64,000 bases of DNA from Plasmodium brasilianum (lineage: Eukaryota; Apicomplexa; Aconoidasida; Haemosporida; Plasmodiidae): contig NC_090117.1 in assembly GCF_023973825.1 (NCBI RefSeq), positions 1,017,501 to 1,081,500 on the forward strand, in the 5' to 3' direction. A program made the translations under genes and the position numbers. Positions 28,077-40,970 of this stretch are shown here, piece after piece (within the stretch, counting starts at the first letter, position 1; each line of letters begins with the position of its first letter). The notes beneath the pieces are model-generated. The model made no database searches and was not told the origin of the DNA. It saw nothing but the letters and a program-made list of their open reading frames with translations.

Positions 28077-28876
28077 AGCATGATGTATGTCTGTGCAATA
28101 AGCGTAAATATATTTTAGGTGTATTTAAATATAACTCTATATTACGAATTCATATTTAATGTAATACGGTAAGAATACATAATAATCTTCTTACAAATGA
28201 TCACGTGTAAAAATGTATGCATGATGTTATAATTAAATTTATGTAAAATTAAAATTTTAAGATTGAATTTAATTCAGTACTTATATTTCATGAGTATAAA
28301 ATAAATTACAAAAAAAACTATGACATACAAGAAAATATCTTCCCTTTTTTATCTATATAAAGAAAATAATTAACATGGGAGACTAATGTTTATTGCTCCA
28401 CATTTGCTTCTTTAAAATAATGGGAAAAAAAATACATACATACATATGTATATTATAAATTCCTTTCTTCTTGATTTACAAAAAAAAAAAATATTAATAC
28501 TAATTTTGAGGTTACATAATGAACAAAAAAAAAAACCAAATTTCCTCGAAGTCTTGGAAAAAAAATGAAAAATTTTTTTTGATGTGTTTTAATTTTATAT
28601 TTCATTCATTTATCATTGTTTAATTTCCATTATTTTAAAAATGGAGTTTTTTTCTGAATAGATCTTTTTTTGTAATTTATTGTTTTTCTTTTTCACAAAT
28701 TATGAAATGTATTTATATATTTCACTTTAGCAAAAATGAAATTATTTGGTCCACAGTTCATAAGAAAAAAAAAAAGAAAAGTTTAAACTTACTAAAAGGG
28801 TGCAGAAAGTAGGGGGAGGCTTCGATTTTTTTTTTTTGTTTTATGATATATCATAAGATTTTTCATTCAAAAGAAT
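27937..28876. promoter_or_regulatory. Divergent intergenic region (putative bidirectional promoter)
   Basis: 940 bases between the start codons of the prenyl synthase (-) and the acidic repeat protein (+). It contains a TA run near 28051-28076 and poly-A/T tracts. It must hold both promoters, but I cannot point to individual elements. Confidence 0.5.
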
Positions 28877-31800
28877 ATGTTTTACTTGTACAATAAACTT
28901 ACTGAATCATCTAGGAAATCTCATAATGAAAAAAGTAACAGCAATGTACGAAAGGAAAAGGATGTAATTTTTTCGTCCGATGGGAATATGTATAGAAAGA
29001 AACATAGAGAAGAGGACTACAAGAAAGATGAAGATTTTTTTTTGATGTTTGAGGAGAAAGAAAGAAATGAAGGTAGCAAATTAAATAAGGGGGACAGTGA
29101 GAGTAGTAGTGAAAAACAAAATTGTAATATTTTTCTAAAGGATGAAAACATAGAAGGGGCACATATTATATCAGAATTAAAAGAGAAAAAGAAGGATACA
29201 GAGAGAGAAATGGATGTAAAGTGGAAAGGGAATGATATGAAATGTGAAAGGATAGACGTAGCTTGTGAAGGGGCTGGAGTGGCCTTTGAATGGATTGAGA
29301 CAATGTGCGAAGGGGTTGGCGAGAGTAGTGAGCAACCCGATATACACACTGATAATGTTAATGCACAGTGTGAACAGCTTGATGAAAGCGGCGACGATTT
29401 TTTTAAAATAGATGAAGGCAATTTTTCCACCTTCACATTTGCCGCCAGTTATGATACTAAAAGAAACAGTGTGGAAGGATATTCTGGAAATACGAATTAT
29501 GAGTGTAAAAGGAGTGATGTAATAAATGAGGAAAATTATGAAAATCCTTCATCCATTCTTAATGTAAATATTAGTTTTGCTGATAATGGAAGGAATCTTT
29601 TATTATCAGATGAGAAAAAGGAACTGCAAAATGATAACTCTGAATCTCTAGTTTTGGAAAAAACTTTAAGTGTTCCTACCCTATATAAGAATGAGGCTTT
29701 TTTTATACCTCATAAAAATTTAACACAAAGTGACGATAATGTGTCAGAATATAAAAAAGAAAAGTTAGAATTTTTATTACTTGAAGATGGTAATAAAAAT
29801 ATAAAAAAAGACGAACATTCTGAAAGGGGATATACATTAAAAGAAGTAACATCAATATATTCATATAACCATAATTCTGTACATGTAAAATCAGAGAAAG
29901 AAGTTAGTATTAATGAAAAAATAAAAACAGAATTTTTATGTTCGAATATTTCAGAAAAAAATATTTCACATGAAAGTTTATGTAAAAAAATGAACTCAAA
30001 TAGTGCAGTAACTTATGGTAATTTGGATGGTGAAAATGAACGTAAGGCTGATACTTTTAACATTAATTTTATTTTTGCAAAGACAGATAGTGAAGGTGGT
30101 AAAATGGGAAATTCTAATGATAATGAAGAAAATAAAAGGGGGAATTTGAAGGAGGCTTACAGTCATAACAATGCACACATTGATATGGATTATGAGGCAA
30201 ATGATGACAAATACAATAGTGATGTACATAGTAGTGTACATAATGATATACCGAACAGTGCACATAATGATATACAGAATGGTGTACCTAATACCAATGT
30301 GCACATCAGTAGAAATAACTTGAAGGATGATTCTAGTGAGTTTTTTTATTTTTTTCATAGTAATAAAGGAGATGGGAATCTAGGAGAACAAATCTTTGTA
30401 AATAAAAATTTGGAAAATTTAGAAAAAATTATAGAACAAGACAATAATAGAAGTCTGTTAGGTAATATTTTAGGTGGAAAGAAAGAGATAGAAAGTTCCC
30501 ATGTAGAATTAGAAAATGGAAATGATAACGAAGTACTTGAAAAAAGTGGTTCGGTAAATAGTGAAACAATGGAAGTAGGAAGTATTAAATCAGGAAAAGA
30601 TGATGAGCAATTTATTTGGGAGAGTCCATCTGAAGTGAAAGGTATAGTAAATGGTAAGGAGAAAATATATTCTGAGAATAAAGACGTGGTTGAAGTGGAG
30701 GAAGCAGCCGTGGAGGTAGTGGACCTTAAAGACGAAAAACGCTTTGAGAGTAAAGAAGTGGCCGAAGAAGAGGAAGTAGTGGAGGCGGCAGTAGACTATG
30801 AAAAGGAAAAACTTTTTGAGAGTAAAGAAATGGTTGAAAAGGAGAAAGTAGTGGATAAAGAAGTGGAATATATAGAGAAAAAACGATTTGAGAGCAAAGA
30901 AGTGGCTGAAGAAGAGGAGGTAGTGGAGGCGGCAGTAGACTATGAAAAGGAAAAACTTTTTGAGAGTAAAGAAATGGTTGAAAAGGAGAAAGTAGTGGAT
31001 AAAAAAGTGGAATATATAGAGAAAAAACGATTTGAGAGCAAAGAAGTGGTTGAAGAGGAAGTAGCCAATTTTGTAGAGGAAAAACGCTCTAATAATAAAT
31101 ATGTCATTGAAGCGGAGGAAGTAGCTGAAGGGATAGTTGATTATGGAGAGGAAAGATGTTCTGAGAGTAAAGAAATGGCTGTAAAAGAAGAGATACCAGA
31201 AAAATCAGCGGAATATGTAAAGGGAAAACGTTTTAAGAGTAAAGAAGTGGCTGAAGAAGAGGAAGTAGTGAAGGCGGCAGTAGACTATGAAAAGGAAAAA
31301 CTTTTTGAGAGTAAAGAAATGGTTGAAAAGGAGAAAGTAGTGGATAAAAAAGTGGAATATATAGAGAAAAAGCAATTTGAGAGTAAAGAAATGACCTCAA
31401 AAGAAGAAGCAGAGTACGTAGAGAGAAAAATTTTGCAGAGTAAAGAATTTACTGAAGAAGAGGAAGTAGTGGAGTTTGATAAGGAACAACTTTTTGAGAG
31501 TAAAGAAGCGCCTGAAAAAGAAAAAGTGGAGTTTGTAGAGAAAAAACTTTTTGAGAGTAAAGAAATGGCTAAAGAGGAAGCAGTGACGTATGAAAAGGAA
31601 AAAAAATTTGAGAGTAAAGAAACGACTGAAGAAGAGGCTTATATAGAGGAAAAACCTTTTCAGAGTAAAGAAATCGTTGAAGAAGAGGTAGTGGAATATG
31701 AAGAGGAAAAACTTTTTGAGAATAAAGAAATGACTAAGGTAGAGGAAATGGGTGAGATAACAGCCAAGATAAACGATTTTGGAAGTGTAGAGATGTATGA

Positions 31801-33461
31801 AACAGAGAAGATTTTAGAAGAACGTAGAAATTTTGCCTCCTTTGAAGATAATTCATTGGAAAGGATAGAATTAAAAAATAGCAAATTTAATGAATTAAAT
31901 GAAAATAATAATAAACTTGAAAATATTAATGAGAGAAATATGACAAAGGTAAAAATGTGTGAAAGTGTTATTCTTGAAAAAAGGGAAGAAAATGAAAAAA
32001 AGTGTGAAAATAAAAAATTAACCCTAGAAGAAATTAATGAAATAAAAGTTGATAAAATTTTTAACATCAAAAGTATAGAAGAGGAAAAAAAAAAAGAAGC
32101 AATTTTCTCATTAAATAAGGAACATGCACATTCATTAATTGATGAAGGTTATGAAGAAGGATTTTTATTGTCATTCGAATTAAATAACTCTAAAAGAACG
32201 TTCGGAGATGATAATATTAACATAAATAATACGATAAAAGAACAATTGGAGGATGCTAATACAGAAATGAGTTGTAATCATTTTTTAAATATTATCAATG
32301 AAGAAAACATACACAGAATATATGATGTGACAAAGGAATTGAATTGTTCTCAAAAAAATTCTTTGAAAGAGGAAAGAGAATTCTCTATTAATGGATATAA
32401 GAAGAATGTGTTATATGAGCAAAATGGAAATATTATTAACCATATTAATAATAGTTATTTGAATAATAAATTACAAAGTGGGAGGAACAATGGAAGAAGT
32501 GAATTTACCAAAGATATTGAAGAATTAGAAATTGCAATGAGGAAATGTAATGAAAAAGAAGTCGATAGAAATGATAAAGTTGAAAAAAGGATCACACTGC
32601 TTGATATGGAGCATACGGCTAATTTAAGGAAAGTAGAACATGAGGAAATAATTTTTAAGTGTGAAAAGAAGAAGAAAGGGGAAAAAAGGAATAAAAGGAA
32701 CAAGAAACACATTAATCGCTATTTGTTTAACATTACAAAACAGTTCGAATACGAATCAAACAGTTTACAATATTTGAAGGCTTTGAAAGAGTTGCCTCCA
32801 CTAAAATTTTTGAAATGCAAAGATATGAAACCGTTTTTACATCTTTTTAACATTGTTTTGAAAGTTGTGTGTGAGCATTACCGTAATGGTACGCTAAACA
32901 TTACAGTCAATAAGCCTATGTATTAAGTACACACACGTGTTGATTTGTATGCACATATGTATATGTATTTTTTCATTTGTGTATATCTGTATATGTATAT
33001 ACATATATATTAATATGTTTGTCTTTGTTTACCGCAGAAGATTTTGTGTATGTTTTGGCTGGAGATGAGACTGGCTGCATTTATGTAAAGCTCAGCCTAA
33101 AGCATAAGGAATTCTGCGAGGTATAATAGAAAAGAGAAAAAGAAATAAAGACTGATCCTTTTAGAGATTTGCGAGTATGTGAGTTGTATAAAAGTCTGTA
33201 TGTGTGGGTGTGTTTGTATATATGTACACTGATGCATTTTATGTTTCCTGAAATTGTTTTTATTATTTTCTACACGTTTAGGCAGGAAAAAATTTCATTT
33301 TAGCAAATTGCTGTTCTGCGGTTGAAGGTTATCGCATAATATTAGAAATTAACGAATATAGTAATATATTCTTATTAAAATATAACACTATAAAAGATGT
33401 TAACAAAAATATAAATTTTTCTGATGCTAAATTTGTCACGTTGTCCGAATGTAGAATTTAA
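28877..33461 (+). CDS. Acidic repeat protein with C-terminal OB-fold (SOSS-B/SSB-like)
   Basis: Exons 28877-32882, 33038-33120 and 33282-33461 give about 1422 residues. Exon 1 is mostly acidic and low complexity, with a repeat block at about residues 600-955. Its C-terminus (KCKDMKPFLHLFNIVLKVV) joins exon 2 (DFVYVLAGDETGCIYVKLSL) and exon 3 (AGKNFILANCC, VEGYRIILEI). Together these resemble the single OB-fold of human SOSS-B1/NABP: KDIKPGLKN then IVLE, ADKTGSINISV, PGDIIRL and LTLY. So a nucleic-acid-binding OB domain is likely, probably nuclear. The first donor is either C|GTAATG (used here) or G|GTACGC six bases later; both keep phase. Without splicing, exon 1 would end at a TAA at 32924-32926 and the OB-fold would be cut in half. 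By gene order it corresponds to a conserved unknown between the prenyl synthase and ETRAMP genes of P. falciparum chromosome 2. Confidence 0.75.
30690..31745 (+). repeat. Degenerate coding repeats (FESKE units) in the acidic protein
   Basis: About fourteen imperfect units of 15-30 residues, each centred on a [KR]xFESKE-like core followed by Glu/Val-rich sequence (EEEVVEAAV, EKEKVVDK). Two longer segments are nearly identical (about 30750-30880, 30890-31000 and again at 31240-31370), which shows segmental duplication above the basic unit. Confidence 0.9.
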
Positions 33462-36420
33462 TGTAATGGGACGGAAAATATTTTTTCTGAGTGTTAATCA
33501 TGCTCACTATACATTTTTTCGATTTACGTTTATTAATACGTACATGTATAATACCGTGGAATGATTATTTTTACAGTAAATTTGTAGTCATTGCTTCATT
33601 TTGAATTATTTTGCTTTATTTTGCTTTATTTTGCTTCATTTTGTTTTATTTTATTTTAATTAATTTTTTTTTTATGGCAATATGCTTCCTTTTTGGGAGT
33701 ATCTGCGTATTTTTTTTTTGTAACATCTGCAAGGTTGAATGTTTGTGTATGCTTTCATTATATGAAGCTTTTATAAAAAAGAGAATGACTAATTTTGATA
33801 AATATAATATGAAAAGTTGTATACATATGTATATATATACATACATACAATATATTATTTATACAACTGTAAATAAGATACATACGTTTGATATTATTTT
33901 TGCACATCGCTATCACTACTAATTTCGTCAATTGCCATATTCATAGGATTAACAAAAATAAAAAATAATGTCTTATTTAAACAGAAATGTGATAACATAT
34001 TTGAATATTTGAATTTTTGCTTCACGATTTTCTGTGAATTTTTTATATGAAATAAAACGAAAAATAAAATATAATTAAATAAAAAATATAAAATAAAAAA
34101 GTAAAAAATATTTCTATAATTTCATTTTTGATAATTTTGTAGAGTACTGTTTAATATAACAAAAGTTTCATATAGAAAATAAAATTTATTTTCCCGTTAC
34201 CTTTACCACATCTTAAACTTTATATGTTTATGTTCTTTTAAAAATAACTTAATTCTGCAGTTTGTACATCCAAACATTTCGAATAATCAAGTATGGTAAT
34301 ACCACATTGCCACAATTATAGAACATTCAAGCATAATATAAATATATATAAATATATATATATTAGTTGACAGACGTAGATATATTTAATTCTGTCCACA
34401 TGTTTTAAAAATGGAATACTTAAATTTTGGTGCCCAAGAATAAAAAAAAATAAGCTCTATATATAAATGAAGGAAAAAGTATTATTTTAAAAATTGTACC
34501 TATGAGGGATAGCAGTAATATCGAAATACCAATTTTTACGGTTCATTGATAAGATTCGTGTATGCGCAAGGATAACAAAAAAAAAGAAAAAGAAAAAGAA
34601 AAAGAAAATTTTTGTAAAATAAAGAGTAAAAAATAAAATTTTATTAATATTAATAAACTATATAATTTGGAATTTTACTAATCCCCAAAATATGGATAAT
34701 GTTTAACTAAGACGAGATCATTTAAGTTATTACTACATTTTTAAAAGTATTTGTTAATTTCGACAGTTAAACGCCCAAACATCTGTGAAATGGCTATACA
34801 TATATATATACATATATGTATATTCGTTTGTGTATGTATTGTACGTATGAGCCTACAGGAGATATGCATAATGTTGCTCCCTGTTTTAGTAATTCACTTC
34901 CCTATCTAAACGTGGGACATTGTGAAAAGCTAATTTATGTTTATATGACCAAAACAAAAGGGTGTTTTCATTTTTGCATACGTTACACATATATAGATCG
35001 AAAATAAATACAAAATATCCTTTTAAAGCATTTTTTTTTTTTATTTTTATATATAACTTTATATATATCTTACACAGTTTTCCTTTCTTTAATTCTCAGT
35101 AGCTGCCTGGACATGATGTGCTCTAACAAATTATAAGGTAAAAAGCTAATAACTAATTTTAATATTGCACATATGTAAAAATTTTGTCCGACAGGTAGGG
35201 TAAAGAAAAGTATGAACAATCACCTGAAATGCTAATGGGAATGTTTTATTACGAGAGAATTTCTATAGATACCCCCAAATCATATTTATACTACACCTTT
35301 TTTTTTTTTTTGTTTTTATTTTTCTCTCATAATCTACCGTATACATTTCTATAAAAAGAAATCCTTAAGATGATGCTATTTTTCAATTATAAAAAAAAAA
35401 AAAAGGCTTTAAAAGCATATTTTCTTTTTATTTACTTTATATTTTGTAATATGCCTTTTTTTCTTTATTATAACATAAAATTACTACTAATATATTTCTT
35501 ACTTTTAATTATAATTTAAAATATTTTAAATATAAAAATACATTACTACAGTTCTCGCTTGATTAAAAGAAAAAACGTTCTAAAAAACTATTGTGTTTTT
35601 TGTAAAATAAAAAAAAAAAACTCTTCCATAAATAATCTACAACACACAAAAGGCTTACAACACAGCAACTTTCTTTTTTTTTTTTTTTAAAGTATAATTA
35701 TATATATAAAAATAACGTTTCAATAAAAATATACATAAGCACGTATATTATATACATTATGTATATATATATAATCTTAAAATATAATAAATAAAATTTA
35801 TAATATATATGGATAAATTAAAAAATTTATATAGACATATAATAATATAAAAAAAAAAAAATATATATATATATATATATACAATATATATATTATTCTA
35901 TTAACTCTACGGACATAATATATATTCATATATAATTCCATTACTTAAAGGGTTACAATTACTCTTTATACATTTGTTTAGTTAAAATGTTAAAATAAAA
36001 AAGGAATACCAATAAAAAAAAATATAAAACTACGTGTGCAGGTATATAAGTAATAAACAATTATAATTACTTAGTTTTTTCCTATATTAAAAACACACGT
36101 TTATTTATCTTTAAAAAAATTGTCTACTTGAAATATATTTCCATATATAATGACAAAAAAAAAAAAAAAATTTTTTTTAATTTTTATCATTCTTAGGAAA
36201 TTTGAGGGTGGAAGGTAATTAATATATACATTAAAAAATATAGAATTCAACTCGATAATATATATATAATATATATGCCTCCTCTCTCATAACCTGCTCT
36301 CATCCTCTACCCTCACATGTTGTTATTCAATTTTCTAGTCTTCTACTATTTGTGTTATCAAAACATTTATTTCTTTTGGGGGTGGGCGTTACCAGCGTTG
36401 TGTGTGACTATACCAAGGGG
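33462..36420. other. Convergent spacer, core-to-subtelomere transition, no gene seen
   Basis: 3 kb between the convergent acidic repeat gene and ETRAMP. It is very AT-rich, with TTTTGCTTTA-type repeats near 33601-33660, a GAAAAA repeat near 34580-34605 and TA runs near 35860-35890. The short frames at 33.6-33.9 and 34.8-35.0 kb start at weak codons, show no complexity and look like chance. Around 35.0-36.4 kb there are many poly-A/T runs, as in UTRs. Confidence 0.55.
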
Positions 36421-36702
36421 TCAAGGATGTGCACCATTAGCTCCATCTGCTTTTTTGGGTTGTTTATTTTTGTAGTGAAGTCCTAAACCTAATGCAGTTC
36501 CTAAAAGTACAGCTATTCCCGATGCTATTGAAGAAATCATCATGATCTTTTGATTTCTCTTTTTTCTTTCTGCTTCCGTCAATTTTTTATATCCTGTTTG
36601 TGCTACATTCTTTCCTGCTACAACAGTGTTGTAGAAACTTGGAGCAATTATGTTGACTGCTAATAATGTAGCAAAAATATATACTATCTTGGTGATTTTC
36701 AT
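36421..36702 (-). CDS. ETRAMP: Early transcribed membrane protein (ETRAMP)
   Basis: 93 residues with the standard ETRAMP plan: N-terminal signal peptide (MKITKIVYIFATLLAVNIIA), a short Lys-rich luminal segment (KKLTEAERKKRNQK, about 40-52), a transmembrane segment (about 53-76, ending GTALGLGLHY) and a short charged C-terminal tail (KNKQPKKADG). The family sits in the parasitophorous vacuole membrane of early blood or liver stages. It is the last gene clearly in conserved order. P. falciparum ETRAMP2 holds the same position beside the prenyl synthase block, so this is probably its orthologue, though the exact member is not proven by sequence here. Confidence 0.9.
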   Translation of the reverse strand: MKITKIVYIFATLLAVNIIAPSFYNTVVAGKNVAQTGYKKLTEAERKKRNQKIMMISSIASGIAVLLGTALGLGLHYKNKQPKKADGANGAHP

Positions 36703-38126
36703 TTTTGATAAAATGTTATTAAAATGTTAATATGGTTGGAGAAGGGGAGGGAAAATTATTATTATATTATAATAAAAATAATAATAAAAAAAAAAATAAT
36801 TGTTTAAAAAAACAAAAAAAACTATTGAGATTTTTCTCTTATAAGAAATTGTTTAATACAATTAAGGGTTTCTTCCTAAGCGTTTTAAATTGTATATAAA
36901 ATATTATTAGATAAATCTAATTAAAATATATTGTTTTAAAAACACTAAAATAAAATTTTTCTTTAAATAAAAATAAAAAAATATATTTAAAAAAAAAAAA
37001 AAAATTAATTTAAAATTATATTAAAATTTCTAATTCAATTTTTGTTAAAAAAATTTTATTAAAATTTTTTTATAAATTTATAATGATAATTATGGTAAAA
37101 TTATTTAACAATTGGCTATATTTTTGGGTAAAATTTAAAAACAATTTTGTTTTTATTTAAATAATGAATTTATTTTATGCTATTAAAATAAGAGTAAAGG
37201 TGTCATTGTGTAATTATTTAAAAACTCCTGCACTCTTTTTTTATAGTTATAAAAATAAAAAAAAATTGCTTCTTGATAAAAAGTAACCGAGCTCTCAACA
37301 TGTGTTATTTCTTTGCTCTTTATCTAAGTTCATCATTTTTTAGAGAGAAAATAACTACAATGTACTCGGACCAAGAATATAAAAGTAAATATTTTTTCAA
37401 AGGCGGGGTAAATTTTAGGATTTTGTTATTATTTTAAAAGCCAATAATTGTTAATTCCATTTTATGTTTTATTATTTTGTCATTTAATTCTTTTTTTTTT
37501 TTTTTTGTGTGCATGTTTTTGAGTAACAAATGCAATTATAGCAACCCCAGATATAACTTTGTTATTTCAATGAGTTATTTATTCTTGCATAATAATTTAA
37601 AAAAGCATTTCACTTGCAAGATTCATTTAATATTCCAAGTTTTTTAGCCCTTTGCCCCTAGAATTTTATTTGAATAAAATAGTAATAGTAGTGATGGTAC
37701 ATTGAACCTAGTATAAAACCTTAGTTAGTAGTATATCTCAATAGCTTTTTTTTTTTTTTTTTTTTCTTTTAGTGCTGGGATCTATTGAAAAAAAAATATA
37801 TATATATATATAAATTCATATTAATGTTATACATATATATATATTTTTATATATATGTATATATACATTTGTATGTATAGTGTAACTAAAAAATAACGAA
37901 TGAACTAAATAAAAAAAAAAAAAAAAAGAGATTCTAAAGTAATAATTAGTATAATAAATAAAAAAGTTATTAAGCGTTAAAGGGACTTAATTTTGTATAT
38001 TTTGCTAATTCAGTTTTTACGTAAACATTTTTAGAAAAGATAGTTATATAAATTATTACATTTTTGTAATTTAAGATATATATATAAATAAAACAATTCC
38101 TAACTCCAAGATCACCGAAATATGTT

Positions 38127-38157
<31 letters not shown>

Positions 38158-40399
38158 AATATTAATTTTTTGTTAATAAAAATAATTTAATTACATTGTC
38201 AATTAATAAGCAAAGAATCAATTTAAAAAAAGAAGTGTGTTTGGTTAGCAGTAAAAGCTCATATTCTGTTATCTTACGAAAAAGCCATTGATATGGTAAA
38301 TAAAGAAAAATAACAATGATAATTATTGTAATAATATTCCGAATAAATTACACATTAATACCCCTATTTTATGATACAAGAAAAATATATACATATTAAG
38401 TATATATATATTTATATATTGTATATAAATATATGTTCTTATATGTGTTAAATACTGATCTAAATTTGTTTGTATGTTTAAACATTGTTTTTTTTTTTTT
38501 GGAATATTTTAAGTTAAATTTATTGTAATTATATAGAATATAATATAAAAGAAATAGCCGAAAAAAAATGTTTGTACATATGTATATAATCAGGATTGGA
38601 AAAGTATAAAATTGAAGTTGAAAGATATAAAAAATTAGATTTAAAATTTTTTTTGTAAATATATATATATATGTAATACAATCTATTATTTTTTTATTGT
38701 ATTTACTTTTTCAATTTCACCGAAAAAAAAGGTACTTCGTATAACTAGTGTAAAATAAATTTCATTTATGTTGTTAATGCAAAAATAAAAAAAAATCCCA
38801 TTTTTGAAATTTTTTTATTTTTTGTAGTAATATTATAATTGTGAAATTAAACACATAATACTAAATAGCTTAATATTTTTAGTTTAGAATTATTCAAAAA
38901 GGAAAAAGTTTTGTTAATAATACTCTGCTATATTATTAAATATTATTACATTATCTTATTTTGGTTATATTAATTCAGTAATAAGAAAAATTGTTATATT
39001 ACTAAAAAAAAAAATATATAAATTTTAAATTAATATAATGAAAAGTTCTGTACATAAATTACCTTTTTTTAGAAAGAGGTACGACATACTATATACAATA
39101 TATATTATTATTTTATGTGTAATATATATATATTTCAAAATATATATAATGGTTGTGTTATATATAATTTTATGTTGATCAAGTTTGCAATAATTTAATA
39201 TCTAAAAAATTAGGTATTTTACTGAGAATAATGAGATTTACACTTAATCATTGTGATTTGGTAAAATGGTAAAAAATTCGTAAGAAAAGAAAAGTGCTCA
39301 AGATTCTTGTGATGGAGAAATATAATAAATAATGAGTTTATAGTTGTAAAGTTAGAATTTTTTTTCTTTCCCTTTTAATTCTTTTATAACATATATACAT
39401 ACACACGTATAAACATACGTATATAAAGTTGTAATGTGTAACAAACTTAAAATATTGAAAACTCGATCTTAGCGTTTCTTTACATGCAAACATATATAGA
39501 CAACCTATAGAAAGAGAAAAATAGAATTTCTAAATAATATATTTATGGAATGGAAATAAATTAGAAAAATTTTTAAGTTGTACATATATATTTTCATCTA
39601 TATATTTATTGTACTATATAATCAACATATGTTCTAAATTAATTATATAAAGTACGCTATAATTTCTTCTTATTATTTCTTTGTAACACTAATAAAAATA
39701 ATATTATAATTTTACAAGTAACATATTTTATACCATATGAAAAAATATTAAGAAAGAATTGCTATGTTAAAAATAGAAATTATAAAAAAACATATGCATG
39801 CTTATCACAATGATTCGAAAAGGCATAATAACAAATAAATAATAATAATTCTCTCTCTCTCTATATATATGTTTATTTTGAAATAATGAATGTATCAATT
39901 TATATCATAATTTATAAAATGAACAAAAAAAGAAAAATAAATCCCTAAAGTATGTTGCCCCATACAAAGGATTTAGAATGAGCACTTGAGCGACAGAAAA
40001 TATGTTATATACGAAATCGGCAAAAATACAATTGTTAATGTACTTGAATAAGTATACATAACAAGAAGTATTTACATGGAAATGCATACTTTTCTTAATG
40101 AAAATAATTCCAACAAACATTTGTTTAAATATATTCTTTCTTTCATTTGGGAGGTAAAAAATTTGCTAGGAGGGAAAGGATAAAAATGAGGAGTATTTAT
40201 TTAATATGCTGTACTTCTCCTAATTACTGCTTAGAACTTTTATACGTAAGAATTCTTTTCTTTTTTTTATTATTTATTCTAAAAAGAAATGTTTGTGCAA
40301 ATAAATCATTTATGAAGTTTTTTAAAGGTTAATTTATCACAAAAAAAAAAAAGGAAAAAAGAAAAAAGTAATCTATATTTTTAAAATGTCACAAAAGGA

Positions 40400-40430
<31 letters not shown>

Positions 40431-40540
40431 TTTAATACTTTTTTCCCTTTCACTTTAGAAATTATAAATACAAAAATAAATATAATTTTCCACAAAATTA
40501 GTAAACATAATAACTTTTCAGCATGCAATAAATTATTACT

Positions 40541-40586
<46 letters not shown>

Positions 40587-40970
40587 CACAATATATATAT
40601 ATGTATGTATTAGCAAACGTGTGTGTACAATTTTGAGTAATACATTGTTCCTGTTTTGCCTATTCAAATGATGCACAATATTTATTTTTCCCTTTTCTTT
40701 TAGCTGTTGTAAATGAAAAAAAAGTAGAAGAATGAACACCATACATAAAATATTCAATGAAACAGTCTTTAATATATTTCCATTTTTCAGCATAGGCTGA
40801 TAATAGGCATAATATTAGACTTCCAAAATTAAATTCATATGGATTGTAAATTATATACATATAAACATATAAGCATAATATAAACATGTACATAAATGTA
40901 AAATATCTTTAGGGAATAGAAAAAAAATGCAGAGATGCAATGAAAATTTAATTTCGTCACAGGCATTTAA
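36703..40970. other. Gene-poor AT-rich region upstream of ETRAMP
   Basis: 4.3 kb with no supported gene. It has dense short TA runs, for example near 38129-38156 and 40405-40430, and a (TA)n near 40543-40580. Short frames at about 39.9-40.9 kb are mostly TA-repeat reading or start at weak codons. The first part must carry the ETRAMP promoter. Confidence 0.55.

Noticed and set aside
34816..35007. 63-codon Cys-containing frame
   Set aside because: It starts at GTG, has no splice partner and lies in a convergent 3' spacer. Considered chance.
36703..40970. Candidate centromere because of high AT content
   Set aside because: Plasmodium centromeres are 2-3 kb of extremely high AT with a repeat core. 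This region is AT-rich but mixed, without such a block, and adjoins a subtelomere-like region.
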